Counted from the stretch's first letter, positions 15,397 to 23,779 are shown. The stretch is 38,405 bases of DNA from CAZHWR01 sp964536085 (GCA_964536085.1 CAZHWR010000014.1:1-38405), one strand, 5' to 3'. The notes: generated by a model from the letters alone, not told the origin. Numbers and translations: made by a program.

Positions 15397-16236
15397 ATGA
15401 GCAGATTGAATTTGGAATATTTATTTAAGGATAAAAATACGCATGATCCGTCGGCGCTGGCGGATTACGATACGCTTGATTTTGTCAGCAACGGTCAGCA
15501 CATTTACGGCGAGATACTGTGGCCGGACGGCGGATATTCTTTACCGCGCCCGTGCGTTATCATGCTGCACGGGTTTCCGGGTTCTGCGCGAAACGACGAT
15601 ATAGCGCACGCTCTGTGTCGAATCGGGTGCGTTGTTATAGTGCCTCATCACCGGGGCGCATGGGGAAGCGAGGGAAAATATCTTATATCCAATTGCATCG
15701 AGGACGCCTGTAATCTTGCCGAGTACGCGAAAAGCGGTCGGTTTTGCCGCAGATATAACGTCGATTCAAAAAGTATAGTATTGCTGGGTCACAGCATGGG
15801 CGCAAATACCGCTCTTAACGCCGGAAAAAATATCAACGATCTGCTTGGGCTGATACTTATCACGCCGTTTGACCCGACTAGATATCTGCGCATCGGAAAG
15901 CAGGAATATCTTACGAAACTTTTGGAACAGGGAAAGGTTCTGCAAAGCGACGGCGCGGAGTACATTTATCAGGACGTTAAACGGCATATGGAGCAGATGA
16001 GCTTTGAAAATGCGTTTGACAGGATAAAAGAAAAAAATATACTATGTCTTGCGGGGGAATATGACACCTGCGCTCCGTTTTCTCAAATGGTACAGCCTCT
16101 TTGGGAAAAGCTCGGCGAGTATTCGGCTAACGCGGTTCAGAGGCTGAAAATTTTCCCCGCCGAGCACGGATTATTGGGATGCAGGATCTCCGTTATTACG
16201 GAAATTGCCGGCTTTCTGGAGGAAATATGTCCATGA
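15397..16236 (+). CDS. Alpha/beta hydrolase (serine peptidase/esterase-like)
   Basis: A 279-residue cytoplasmic hydrolase. The oxyanion strand-loop is MLHGFPGSARN, the nucleophile elbow is LLGHSMGANTALNAGK (Ser in GHSMG), the acid is probably the Asp of AGEYDTCAP, and the base His is in PAEHGLLG. The layout resembles the prolyl-oligopeptidase-like/dienelactone hydrolase group; the substrate is unknown. Start choice: GGGGA at 15385-15389 is correctly spaced for the ATG at 15397, while the ATG 24 nt earlier has no ribosome site. It stands alone behind a promoter overlapped by a large palindrome, suggesting specific regulation. Confidence 0.88.
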   Translation: MSRLNLEYLFKDKNTHDPSALADYDTLDFVSNGQHIYGEILWPDGGYSLPRPCVIMLHGFPGSARNDDIAHALCRIGCVVIVPHHRGAWGSEGKYLISNCIEDACNLAEYAKSGRFCRRYNVDSKSIVLLGHSMGANTALNAGKNINDLLGLILITPFDPTRYLRIGKQEYLTKLLEQGKVLQSDGAEYIYQDVKRHMEQMSFENAFDRIKEKNILCLAGEYDTCAPFSQMVQPLWEKLGEYSANAVQRLKIFPAEHGLLGCRISVITEIAGFLEEICP

Positions 16237-16294
16237 GCCTTTATCCGCATTAAAAGACAGTGAATAAAACATAATCAGAACTGAGGATAATAAA

Positions 16295-17488
16295 ATGAAA
16301 AAAAGAACATACTCAAGTGAATTTGGCTTTCAAACAAGAGCGGTGCATACGGGAAACGACGTTGATTCGGAAACAGGAGCTATTAAGCGCCCGATTACAA
16401 TGGCTAACAGCTATGAGCTGCCCTATGACCCTACCAGCATGAACTGGTCGAGTGCCGACGGCAATCTTTACACCAGAAACGGCGGCTCCAATCAGAAATA
16501 TTTGCAGGAAAAGCTTGCCTCTTTAGAGGGCGGCGAGGACTGCGTTGTTTTGGCAAGCGGAGTGGCGGCGTTGTCCGGGCTGTTTTTTGCTCTGCTGGAA
16601 AGCGGCGACCATGTCATTTTTTCCAGCGTGACATATATTGCTGTATACAGACTTTTAAACGAGCTTTTCAATAACAAATTCCATGTGGAAACTACGATTG
16701 CAGATACCTCCGATTTAAATGCGGTGCGCGCGGCGGTTCGCCCGAATACCAAGCTTATTCACATTGAAACACCGGGGAATCCCACGCTTACAATATCCGA
16801 TATCAGGGAAATTGCCAAAATTGCGCATGAAAACGGCGCGCTTTTGTCTGTTGACAACACGTTTGCTTCGCCGTTTAATCAGCGCCCCATTGAATTGGGT
16901 GCGGATTTCACTGTCGAAAGCCTGACAAAATACATCAACGGTCACGGCGATGCGATGGGCGGCGCGATTATCGGAAAAACGAAATACCTCGATATTATCC
17001 GCGCGCAGTCGCAGGTCAATTTGGGCGGTACGATAAGTCCGTTCAATGCTTGGCTTATCATGCGGGGAAGCGTAACGCTACCTCTGCGGATGCGTCAGCA
17101 CAATGAAAACGCCATGAAGGTGGCGAAATGGCTGGAAAAACAGCCAAATGTCAGCTTTGTCGCATATCCGGGACTTGAAAGCTATTCAGGGTATGAAATT
17201 GCGAAAAAACAAATGTTTCCGGGTTTTGGCGGCGTACTTTCTTTCGGGCTTAAAGCAAACCATGACGCTCACAATCGCTTTGTCAGCTATCTTAGAGTGA
17301 TTACTTCGGCGGTATCGCTCGGTCATGATGAAAGCCTGATAGTGTTTCTCGGGGATGATGACGAGCGGCAGTATCTGTATCCTAAAGAGTTCCACAACGG
17401 ATTTTTCCGTTTCAGCGTCGGAATAGAGGACGCGGAGGATATTATTGAGGATCTTAGACAAGCGCTGGAAAAGATAGGCTTGCTTTAA
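16295..17488 (+). CDS. Cys/Met-metabolism PLP enzyme (cystathionine gamma-lyase or methionine gamma-lyase type)
   Basis: A 397-residue fold-type I PLP enzyme that makes or breaks the C-gamma-S bond of sulfur amino acids. It shows TRNGGSNQKYLQEKLASLEGG (usually YSR.GNPT), LASGVAAL for phosphate binding, HIETPGNPTL, SVDNTFASPFNQRP with the cofactor Asp, and the PLP lysine K212 in SLTKYINGHGDAMGG. The C-terminal GIEDAEDIIEDL is standard. Synthase, gamma-lyase and methionine gamma-lyase cannot be told apart safely. It has a GAGG ribosome site. It is followed by a small protein and a second C-S lyase in the same direction, suggesting a sulfur amino acid breakdown or interconversion unit. Confidence 0.92.
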   Translation: MKKRTYSSEFGFQTRAVHTGNDVDSETGAIKRPITMANSYELPYDPTSMNWSSADGNLYTRNGGSNQKYLQEKLASLEGGEDCVVLASGVAALSGLFFALLESGDHVIFSSVTYIAVYRLLNELFNNKFHVETTIADTSDLNAVRAAVRPNTKLIHIETPGNPTLTISDIREIAKIAHENGALLSVDNTFASPFNQRPIELGADFTVESLTKYINGHGDAMGGAIIGKTKYLDIIRAQSQVNLGGTISPFNAWLIMRGSVTLPLRMRQHNENAMKVAKWLEKQPNVSFVAYPGLESYSGYEIAKKQMFPGFGGVLSFGLKANHDAHNRFVSYLRVITSAVSLGHDESLIVFLGDDDERQYLYPKEFHNGFFRFSVGIEDAEDIIEDLRQALEKIGLL

Positions 17489-17536
17489 AGCGCGGCGGTA
17501 TCATAATAGATCGATTATATTACTGGGGTGGTAATA

Positions 17537-17764
17537 TTGATTTTTACACTTACAGAAGTCATGAAGCTGAAAAACGAAGTTAAAAGCCGTTTTTCCGCCG
17601 ATATCCATTTTCACGACGCATGCAGCGGACAAAGCTTTTCTATTGACAAAAATAACGATGAACTGAAAAAATATATTCTAAAGTATTGTTCTGAGCGAAA
17701 TTTGAAAGCAGTTTTTTCAAAGGACGGTTTAAGGTTTACGATTGAAAAAGAAACGGTGAAATAA
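17537..17764 (+). CDS. Small cysteine-containing protein (RDAC-family-like)
   Basis: 75 residues, soluble, alpha/beta-looking. The TTG at 17537 is chosen because TGGGGTGG ends 5 nt before it; a GTG at 17528 lies within that ribosome site. The centre carries HFHDACSGQSFSI around a single cysteine. I recall small clostridial proteins with an (R/H)DACxGQSF motif, named RDAC family, but cannot check this. No catalytic function is known to me. It lies between two PLP-dependent C-S lyase genes (49 nt after the first, 78 nt before the second), which hints at a link to sulfur metabolism. Confidence 0.7.
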   Translation: MIFTLTEVMKLKNEVKSRFSADIHFHDACSGQSFSIDKNNDELKKYILKYCSERNLKAVFSKDGLRFTIEKETVK

Positions 17765-17842
17765 AAATTCGGGTTCAAACGGATACTTCCGACACAATTT
17801 TTGTGGCGGCGGATTTGACGATACAACAGGACGGGAATTGAA

Positions 17843-19027
17843 ATGGAAAGCTATGATTTTGATAAAGTGATAAACCGATACGGAACAAACAGCCTGAAAT
17901 TTGATTTTGCGGTTGAACACGGCTATCCTGCGGATGTTTTGCCGCTTTGGGTGGCCGATATGGATTTTCCCGCCGCACAGCCGATATTGGACGCTCTGCA
18001 CAGCGCGGTCAGTCATGGGATTTTCGGCTACAGCGAAGTGAAGGAGGAATACTATACCGCGGTGTCGGCGTGGTTTAAAAATCATTTTGGCTGGGAGATA
18101 AAATCTGAATGGCTTGTAAAAACACCGGGCGTGGTTTTCGCGTTGGCGGCGGCGGTACGCGGGCTGACGGATTGCGGCGACAGCGTGATTATTCAGCCGC
18201 CGGTGTATCATCCGTTTTATTCCGTCGTGCGGGATAACGGCAGGCGGCTTGTTGAAAACGAGCTGCTGTACAAAAACGGACGGTATGAGATCGATTTCGA
18301 TGATTTTGAAGCAAAGATCAAAGAAAATAATGTCAAACTGTTTATTTTATGTTCTCCGCATAATCCCGTGGGACGCGTTTGGACAAGAACGGAGCTTCAA
18401 AGGTTAGGTGAAATCTGCGCCCGATACAGCGTAGTTGTTGTTTCAGATGAAATTCACTGCGATTTTACCTATTCCGAGCATCCGCATACTGTTTTTACAG
18501 ACGCCTGTCCGAGACTCAAACAACACGCCGTTGTCTGCACTGCGCCGAGCAAGAGCTTTAATATCGCGGGGCTTCAGGTCTCCAATATATGGATTCCGAA
18601 TGAACAATTGCGCAGGAGATTTTCAAAGGAGATAGACCGAAGCGGGTACTCTCAGCTGAATACGCTGGGATTGGTCGCCGCGAAAGCCGCGTACGAAAAC
18701 GGCGAAGAATGGCTCAAACAGTGCAAGTCGTATCTGCGCGGAAATCTTGATTTTCTGCGTGCTTATTTAAAGGCTAACCTACCGGAAATCAAATTGTCGG
18801 AGCCGGAGGGAACCTATTTTGCGTGGCTCGACTGCTCGGAACTGGGTCTTGACCGCAAACAATTGAATAATCTGATTTTACGCAAGGCAAAAATTTGGCT
18901 GGGCGCGGGGCATGGATTTGGGAAAAATTCTGAAATGTTTCAGCGCGTTGTACTGGCTTGCCCCAGAAAAACACTGGAACAGGCGTTAGCGCAGTTAGAT
19001 GCAGCTGTTCACAGCGATATGAATTGA
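17843..19027 (+). CDS. patB: MalY/PatB-type cystathionine beta-lyase/aminotransferase
   Basis: A 394-residue fold-type I PLP enzyme of the MalY/PatB group, which cleaves cystathionine or cysteine to pyruvate, ammonia and a thiol. The N-terminus FDKVINRYGTNSLKFD and PLWVADMDFPAAQPI are typical of the group. LCSPHNPVGRVW, VVSDEIHCDF (cofactor Asp) and TAPSKSFNIAGLQ (PLP lysine K237) are intact, and the C-terminal RVVLACPRKTLEQAL contains the carboxylate-binding Arg. It is the last gene of the run and is followed by a strong terminator. Partner genes suggest sulfur amino acid catabolism. Confidence 0.92.
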   Translation: MESYDFDKVINRYGTNSLKFDFAVEHGYPADVLPLWVADMDFPAAQPILDALHSAVSHGIFGYSEVKEEYYTAVSAWFKNHFGWEIKSEWLVKTPGVVFALAAAVRGLTDCGDSVIIQPPVYHPFYSVVRDNGRRLVENELLYKNGRYEIDFDDFEAKIKENNVKLFILCSPHNPVGRVWTRTELQRLGEICARYSVVVVSDEIHCDFTYSEHPHTVFTDACPRLKQHAVVCTAPSKSFNIAGLQVSNIWIPNEQLRRRFSKEIDRSGYSQLNTLGLVAAKAAYENGEEWLKQCKSYLRGNLDFLRAYLKANLPEIKLSEPEGTYFAWLDCSELGLDRKQLNNLILRKAKIWLGAGHGFGKNSEMFQRVVLACPRKTLEQALAQLDAAVHSDMN

Positions 19028-19059
19028 AATCATAAATTCATATTTTTATTATAAATATC

Positions 19060-19090
19060 AAAAAAGCGCCGATTGATCCGGTGCTTTTTT
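19060..19090 (+). terminator. Intrinsic terminator after patB
   Basis: AAAAAAGCGCCG pairs with CGGTGCTTTTTT (one wobble) around a short loop and ends in six T, 33 nt after the stop codon. Confidence 0.88.
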
Positions 19091-19102
19091 AGCGGTAAAG
19101 TC

Positions 19103-19130
19103 TTGATAATTTAAAAAAATAATGTATACT
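19103..19130 (+). promoter_or_regulatory. Promoter of the RRXRR-like protein gene
   Basis: TTGATA (19103-19108), a 16-nt spacer and TATACT (19125-19130). The predicted leader is about 65 nt and contains one copy of a 15-nt direct repeat. Confidence 0.7.
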
Positions 19131-19202
19131 GAAATTGTGGAACGGGGACGGCACCCATAATAAAAAACGGATTTCACATTGTACTGATTTACGGCAAAGG
19201 GG

Positions 19203-19835
19203 ATGACACCCATCGAAAAAAACATTATTGTTGTAGATGAGCAGGGTAATCGATACGAAGCGACCTGGCCCAGGCGGGCTAAAGGTCTTGTTAAAAACGG
19301 CAGGGCACGCTTTGTTTCTGAAAATATGATATGCCTTGCGTGTCCGCCAAATAACATTTTGGAGGATAATAATATGTCAGATATAATTGAAAATATTAAG
19401 GAAACCAAGAACACTGAAGCTGTTGAATCCGAGTCTGCCAAACAAGATTCCAATATAGCGTATGTGTTAAAGCAGATGGAATTGATACGCGAGCAAACGG
19501 ATTATTTAAACAACGCCTTAGACAAGCTTTCTCAAATGGGCGACGGCGACAGCGGCCAGCCGGGAGCCCCGGGAGACATTCAGGGGGAGGCTAAAGCAAA
19601 GGCAATCTGTGATATCGTAAAGTGCAGGGAAACAACAAATCAAAAACTGCTTGATTTTTATGAAAGGCTGTACGATGATTCAAAGCAAAAAAATACACAT
19701 AACGAAAAATTGGAGTTTATTTCGAGTATAATGAATAATCCTGCGCTGCCGATGGAACAAAAGCAAATGTTTTTGGAAAATAAAGAGTATTTAGAGAGTA
19801 TTTTCTCTGAAGGCGGCTTGGCGGACAACGGATAG
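19203..19835 (+). CDS. Uncharacterised clostridial protein with N-terminal RRXRR/PLMP-like module
   Basis: 210 residues in two parts. Residues 8-50 (IVVDEQGNRYEATWPRRAKG continuing to RARFVSENMICLACPP) resemble the small RRXRR/PLMP domain seen at the start of IscB-type proteins, where a 'D..gnplmp..p.rAr.Ll..GkA.v' pattern occurs. No HNH or RuvC nuclease follows. Residues 58-210 are acidic and helical, with a short GQPGAPG linker and the segment ETTNQKLLDFYERLYDD, which I recall from many uncharacterised clostridial proteins. The first ATG has GGGG directly against it, poor spacing. An excellent internal site (GGAGG, 19361-19365) precedes an in-frame ATG at 19374, so a 153-residue short form is likely made. 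It has its own promoter and terminator. Confidence 0.75.
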   Translation: MTPIEKNIIVVDEQGNRYEATWPRRAKGLVKNGRARFVSENMICLACPPNNILEDNNMSDIIENIKETKNTEAVESESAKQDSNIAYVLKQMELIREQTDYLNNALDKLSQMGDGDSGQPGAPGDIQGEAKAKAICDIVKCRETTNQKLLDFYERLYDDSKQKNTHNEKLEFISSIMNNPALPMEQKQMFLENKEYLESIFSEGGLADNG

Positions 19836-19842
19836 TCACTTT

Positions 19843-19874
19843 AAAAAGACCTTGTTGTAAAACAAGGTCTTTTT
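19843..19874 (+). terminator. Intrinsic terminator
   Basis: A perfect 14-bp stem (AAAAAGACCTTGTT with its complement, loop GTAA) ends in five T, 8 nt after the stop codon. Confidence 0.93.
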
Positions 19875-19906
19875 ATATCGGCAAAATGATTTGCAGCGGT
19901 TTAATA

Positions 19907-19986
19907 ATCATTCCTCATCGTTTCGCATAATATATTTAGTAGAAGTTTTTCAGCGTGTTGCTGCGGATTTTTTTGAGAGGAATGAT
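19907..19986 (+). promoter_or_regulatory. Inverted repeat able to mask the asnB ribosome site
   Basis: ATCATTCCTC (19907-19916) is the exact complement of GAGGAATGAT (19977-19986), which contains the only good Shine-Dalgarno sequence before asnB. If the transcript starts upstream of 19907, pairing would hide that site. No T-box features (AGGGTGG-type antiterminator, AG-bulge stem) are visible. Confidence 0.4.
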
Positions 19987-19993
19987 GATTGAT

Positions 19994-21826
19994 ATGTGCG
20001 GTATTGCCGGAGAAATATCCTATCTTGAGGATTTGAGAGAGCAAAAGGAAAATTTAAAGGCCATGCAGAACACCCTTGCGGCGCGCGGCCCCGACCAAAG
20101 CGGGGAGTATTTCACCGAAAACGCTGCTCTGGTTCACCGCAGGCTCGCCGTTATCGACATTGAAAACGGCAGGCAGCCGATGGTGTTTTCGCGCGGGGGA
20201 TGCGAATACGCGATAGTATACAACGGCGAGCTTTACAACACCGAGGAGATTCGTTCGGAACTCAAAGCGGACGGATTTGATTTCATCGGTCATTCGGATA
20301 CCGAGGTAATACTTAAAGCGTACATGAACTGGGGCGAAAAGGCGGTTGAAAGGTTCAACGGCATTTTCGCGTTCGCCGTTTGGGAGAGTAAGACAAAACG
20401 CCTGTTCATGGCGCGCGACAGAATCGGAGTAAAGCCGTTTTTTTACTCGGTCAAAAACGGCTCGTTTGTTTTCGGGTCGGAAATAAAGGCGCTTTTGGCA
20501 AACAGAAATATATGGGCGAAAATCAACGCCGAATCGATAGCTGAAATAATGCTGATAGGTCCCGGAAGAACGCCCGGGTGCGGCGTGTTTAAGGGAATAA
20601 ACGAGCTAAAGCCCGCCGAGTGCGCGTATTTTGACAGCACGGGATTGAAAATCAAAAGCTACTGGCGATTGGAGGACAAAGAGCACCTCGACAGCTTTGA
20701 GCAGACCGCCGAGCATGTGCGGTATCTTGTGACCGACGCGATAACGCGGCAGCTTGTTTCGGACGTTCCTGTATGCACATTTTTGTCCGGCGGGCTTGAT
20801 TCGAGCATAATATCCTCAGTCGCAAACCGATATTTCAATGCCCACGGGGAAATACTTGATACCTATTCGGTGGATTACAAGGACAACGACAAAAACTTTA
20901 AAAAGAGCAAGTTTCAGCCAAACTCGGACAGCTCGTTCATGTATCTCATGGCGGAGTATTTAAACTCCGACGAGCACGTTGTTATGCTCGATACGCCCGC
21001 GCTCACCGAAGCGCTGTTCGACGCTGTGCGCGCGCGGGATCTGCCGGGCATGGCGGACGTGGATTCGTCGTTTTTACTGTTTTGCAGGCAGATAAAGGAA
21101 AACCATGTGGTCGCGCTGTCCGGCGAATGTGCGGACGAAATTTTCGGAGGATATCCGTGGTATCGTGACGAAACAATCAGAATGATCGACGGTTTTCCGT
21201 GGGCGCAGTCAACCGACTACCGGGCGTCGTTTTTAACGGACGAATGGAGAAGTAAAATAAATGCGTCCGAGTATGTTTATTCGCGGTATGAAGATACGGT
21301 GAAGCGCGCGTCGAAAATAGCGGGGCTGTCGGACACTGAATCGCGCATGAAAGAGATGATGAAATTAAACCTAGAATGGTTTATGCAGACCCTGCTTGAC
21401 AGAAAAGACAGGGCGAGCATGTACAGCGGATTGGAGGTGCGCGTTCCGTTTTGCGACTACAGGATAGCCGAGTATCTTTACTCGGCGCCGTGGGAATATA
21501 AGGATTACAAGCACTATGAAAAGGGCTTGCTGCGAGAGGCGATGAAGGATTATCTGCCGGACGAGGTTTTGTGGCGCAAAAAAAGCCCTTACCCGAAAAC
21601 TCACAATCCGAACTATTTAAAGGCGGTTTCCTCGCGGCTTGCAAAAATACTAGAAAAGCCGAATGGAAAGATTTTTGACATTGTATCCCGCAAAAAAACA
21701 GAAGAGCTTTTGACTGAAAACAGAGCCGTTCCGTGGTACGGTCAGCTTATGACCACTCCGCAGACGATAGCTTATTTTTTGCAGCTTGATTTTTGGCTGA
21801 ACGAATACAATATAGAAATCGTTTGA
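19994..21826 (+). CDS. asnB: Asparagine synthase (glutamine-hydrolysing)
   Basis: A 610-residue two-domain enzyme: aspartate + glutamine + ATP to asparagine + glutamate. The N-terminal Ntn glutaminase domain must expose Cys2, so the start is set at the ATG of MCGIAGE although upstream in-frame codons exist. It continues with RGPDQSGEY, LVHRRLAVIDI and VYNGELYN. The synthetase domain has the PP-loop LSGGLDSSII near residue 265, SGECADEIFGGYPWY near 380 and LEVRVPFCD near 480. The length is at the upper normal range. It is preceded by an inverted repeat that could mask its ribosome site and followed by a terminator shared with the convergent GNAT gene. Confidence 0.96.
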   Translation: MCGIAGEISYLEDLREQKENLKAMQNTLAARGPDQSGEYFTENAALVHRRLAVIDIENGRQPMVFSRGGCEYAIVYNGELYNTEEIRSELKADGFDFIGHSDTEVILKAYMNWGEKAVERFNGIFAFAVWESKTKRLFMARDRIGVKPFFYSVKNGSFVFGSEIKALLANRNIWAKINAESIAEIMLIGPGRTPGCGVFKGINELKPAECAYFDSTGLKIKSYWRLEDKEHLDSFEQTAEHVRYLVTDAITRQLVSDVPVCTFLSGGLDSSIISSVANRYFNAHGEILDTYSVDYKDNDKNFKKSKFQPNSDSSFMYLMAEYLNSDEHVVMLDTPALTEALFDAVRARDLPGMADVDSSFLLFCRQIKENHVVALSGECADEIFGGYPWYRDETIRMIDGFPWAQSTDYRASFLTDEWRSKINASEYVYSRYEDTVKRASKIAGLSDTESRMKEMMKLNLEWFMQTLLDRKDRASMYSGLEVRVPFCDYRIAEYLYSAPWEYKDYKHYEKGLLREAMKDYLPDEVLWRKKSPYPKTHNPNYLKAVSSRLAKILEKPNGKIFDIVSRKKTEELLTENRAVPWYGQLMTTPQTIAYFLQLDFWLNEYNIEIV

Positions 21827-21854
21827 GAAAACGAGCGGGGGAGTTTTTAAATAC

Positions 21855-21886
21855 AAAAGCCGTCAGGATTTATCCTGACGGCTTTT
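21855..21886. terminator. Bidirectional intrinsic terminator
   Basis: A perfect 14-bp stem AAAAGCCGTCAGGA with its complement and loop TTTA; A and T runs on both sides let it serve asnB (+) and the GNAT/GT4 operon (-). Confidence 0.93.
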
Positions 21887-21914
21887 AAAGCTCCGGCATA
21901 TCGGAACGCGCTGT

Positions 21915-22472
21915 TTATATCGCCGCGTATTTTTCAAATCTTTCCTGCCCGAGCATCATTTTGTAAATTTCCCGAAGTCTTGTTTTTATTTCGGCGTCGC
22001 TTAAATCTCCGCAGGTTTTAAAATACATAATGGAATAATCGACTCCGAAAATTGTAGTTTCAACTCCGGTTTTTACCGCGCCGTTTTTAAGGTAAAAATT
22101 AACGCGCTTTCGGCGGCGCAGCTTATCCTGCTCGTTTTCGGCGGAGGATATCCGTTCGACCTCGAAAATAAGCGGGGAGCGGGAGAAAAAAACGCTTGCA
22201 AGCGACCTTATGAACTCCGAGCCGAATCCCTTTCGCCGCATCTTAGGCGCTACTGCAAAATAATCGAGCAGAGCGCAATCGTCGTTTTGGGCGACAAACG
22301 CGTACGCCAAAATCCGATTTTCGCGGTATGCGCCAAAGCAATTATAGTTTCCAGAGTCGTACAATGCGAGGATAGCGTCAAGCGGTTTGACTTCGTCCTT
22401 TAAAAAATCGCGGGCGATACGTTCGGCGTAAATATCGCAAATCTGCTGTTTTGACAAAGGCTGTATAGTCAA
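21915..22472 (-). CDS. GNAT family N-acetyltransferase
   Basis: A 185-residue acetyl-CoA-dependent transferase. The core beta4/alpha3 signature is LLDYFAVAPKMRRKGFGSEFIRSL, containing the pyrophosphate-binding R-x-x-G-x-G loop (RRKGFG). FEVERISS and RVNFYLKNGAV (a typical beta6/7 region with N-x-x-x-Y-x-x-x-G) follow. The target is unknown. The start codon is TTG, sharing bases with the TGA of the glycosyltransferase upstream (4-nt overlap), and GGGG lies 9 nt before it, so the two are translationally coupled. It is a different enzyme from the pseudogene at 2502-3036. Confidence 0.88.
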   Translation of the reverse strand: MTIQPLSKQQICDIYAERIARDFLKDEVKPLDAILALYDSGNYNCFGAYRENRILAYAFVAQNDDCALLDYFAVAPKMRRKGFGSEFIRSLASVFFSRSPLIFEVERISSAENEQDKLRRRKRVNFYLKNGAVKTGVETTIFGVDYSIMYFKTCGDLSDAEIKTRLREIYKMMLGQERFEKYAAI

Positions 22473-23686
22473 TTTTTTTTCCCCTTGAGCCGTGTGTTAA
22501 GTCTTCTGCGTTTTTTAGGCGGCTGTTTGAAAAAGTTTTGGTTGTAAATCGATATAAGATAATTTGCGAGGTTTTCCGCCCCGGATTGTTTAACGGAGTT
22601 TCTTACTGAACAGCTTAAATCCGTTCGTTCCTGCTCGCTCAGATTTTTGAGCTTTATAATGCAATCGTGCATTTCTTCGGCGTTTGAAAAAATCATGCCG
22701 TTGACCCCCGGCTTGACCTGACCCTTGTTAAGCTCGTCGTAAAGGTGGAGTACGGGGAGTCCCGTCGCCATCGCTTCGAGCATCGAAATCGAGTTGGTGT
22801 CCGACAAAGATGTGGTGATATAGCAGTCGCAGCCGGCGTAGTAAGGAGGCAGATCGCCGTGCTCGACTCTGCCCGTGAAAATAACGGTATCCTGTATTCC
22901 CAGCTTGCCCGACAGCTCTTCAAGCCCTGATTTTGCCGGACCTTCGCCGATAATCAGAAGCTTAACGTTATCCTCCGACTTAACGGTCTGCGCCCAGAAT
23001 TTCAGCAGAACGTCCACGCTTTTTTCATACCCGAGCCGTCCGCAGAAACAGGCGAGCATGGTGTTGTCCGCGATATTGTATTTTTCCCTGAAAGCGTGCT
23101 TTTTTTCAGGATCGATATTGGAAGGCTCAAATATATCAAGCTCGACAGGATTCGGTATAACCGAAACGTCTTTGTCTACGCCGCAGGACTTAAAGTATTC
23201 ATCGACTTTTTTGGAAGGACCTGTGAGCGCGTTGGCGCGTTTTGCGAGAAATTTAAAATATGAATGCGACACCTTGGTCATAAGCGGTATAAACGGTCGG
23301 GGAGCTATATAATAAATATAGTTGTCGTACATTGTGTGAAGGGTGTAAACCAGCGGGACTTTCAGCCGCTTTGCCATCATAGCGCCTGAAAATCCGACTC
23401 CGAATTCGGTGTGAATGTGGATAATATCGGGGTTAAATTCTTTTATAAGACGTTCGCGCCTCGTACTCACGGGCGAAGCAAGACCGTAGTTATAGATTTT
23501 TTTTGAAAGCATTGCAGGACAGTGCAGAACGCCGTCTTTTATATAATGATGCTTTGCATTGATATCGGCGCACACTACCAAAACCTCGTGACCGAGCTTT
23601 TCAAGTCCGTCTTTTAACACTTTTACATGCGTTACTACTCCGTTAATGTCCGGAAGGTATGTTTCTACGAATAACGCAACTTTCAT
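22469..23686 (-). CDS. Glycosyltransferase family 4 (glycolipid-type)
   Basis: A 405-residue GT-B enzyme. The N-terminal acceptor loop VETYLPDINGVVTHV is followed by IIHIHTEFGVGFSGAMMAKR and PLVYTLHTMYDNYI. The donor domain contains CFCGRLGYEKSVDVLL near residue 220, LLIIGEGP, and the retaining-transferase EX7E box in NSISMLEAMATGLPVL. The pattern is closest to the diacylglycerol glucosyltransferases and related membrane glycolipid enzymes of Firmicutes, but acceptor and sugar are inferred. The basic C-terminal tail (QPPKKRRRLNTRLKGKK) suits membrane attachment. The start is set at MKVALF by AAAGGATG; an upstream in-frame ATG lacks a ribosome site. Confidence 0.9.
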   Translation of the reverse strand: MKVALFVETYLPDINGVVTHVKVLKDGLEKLGHEVLVVCADINAKHHYIKDGVLHCPAMLSKKIYNYGLASPVSTRRERLIKEFNPDIIHIHTEFGVGFSGAMMAKRLKVPLVYTLHTMYDNYIYYIAPRPFIPLMTKVSHSYFKFLAKRANALTGPSKKVDEYFKSCGVDKDVSVIPNPVELDIFEPSNIDPEKKHAFREKYNIADNTMLACFCGRLGYEKSVDVLLKFWAQTVKSEDNVKLLIIGEGPAKSGLEELSGKLGIQDTVIFTGRVEHGDLPPYYAGCDCYITTSLSDTNSISMLEAMATGLPVLHLYDELNKGQVKPGVNGMIFSNAEEMHDCIIKLKNLSEQERTDLSCSVRNSVKQSGAENLANYLISIYNQNFFKQPPKKRRRLNTRLKGKKN

Positions 23687-23779
23687 ATTTTTCATCCTTT
23701 CGGTGCGGATATGCCGCATTTGTATTTTCTGTTTTGCAGTTGAACGCGGCTTTTACCTGCTCAGGTGAAGTCTTTATGT

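Noticed and set aside
19875..19990. T-box riboswitch before asnB
   Set aside because: The region is too short and lacks the AGGGTGG-type antiterminator box and any terminator just before the gene.
19955..19993. Upstream start of asnB at 19955
   Set aside because: The glutaminase needs the cysteine directly after the initiator methionine; only the ATG at 19994 gives MCGIAG.
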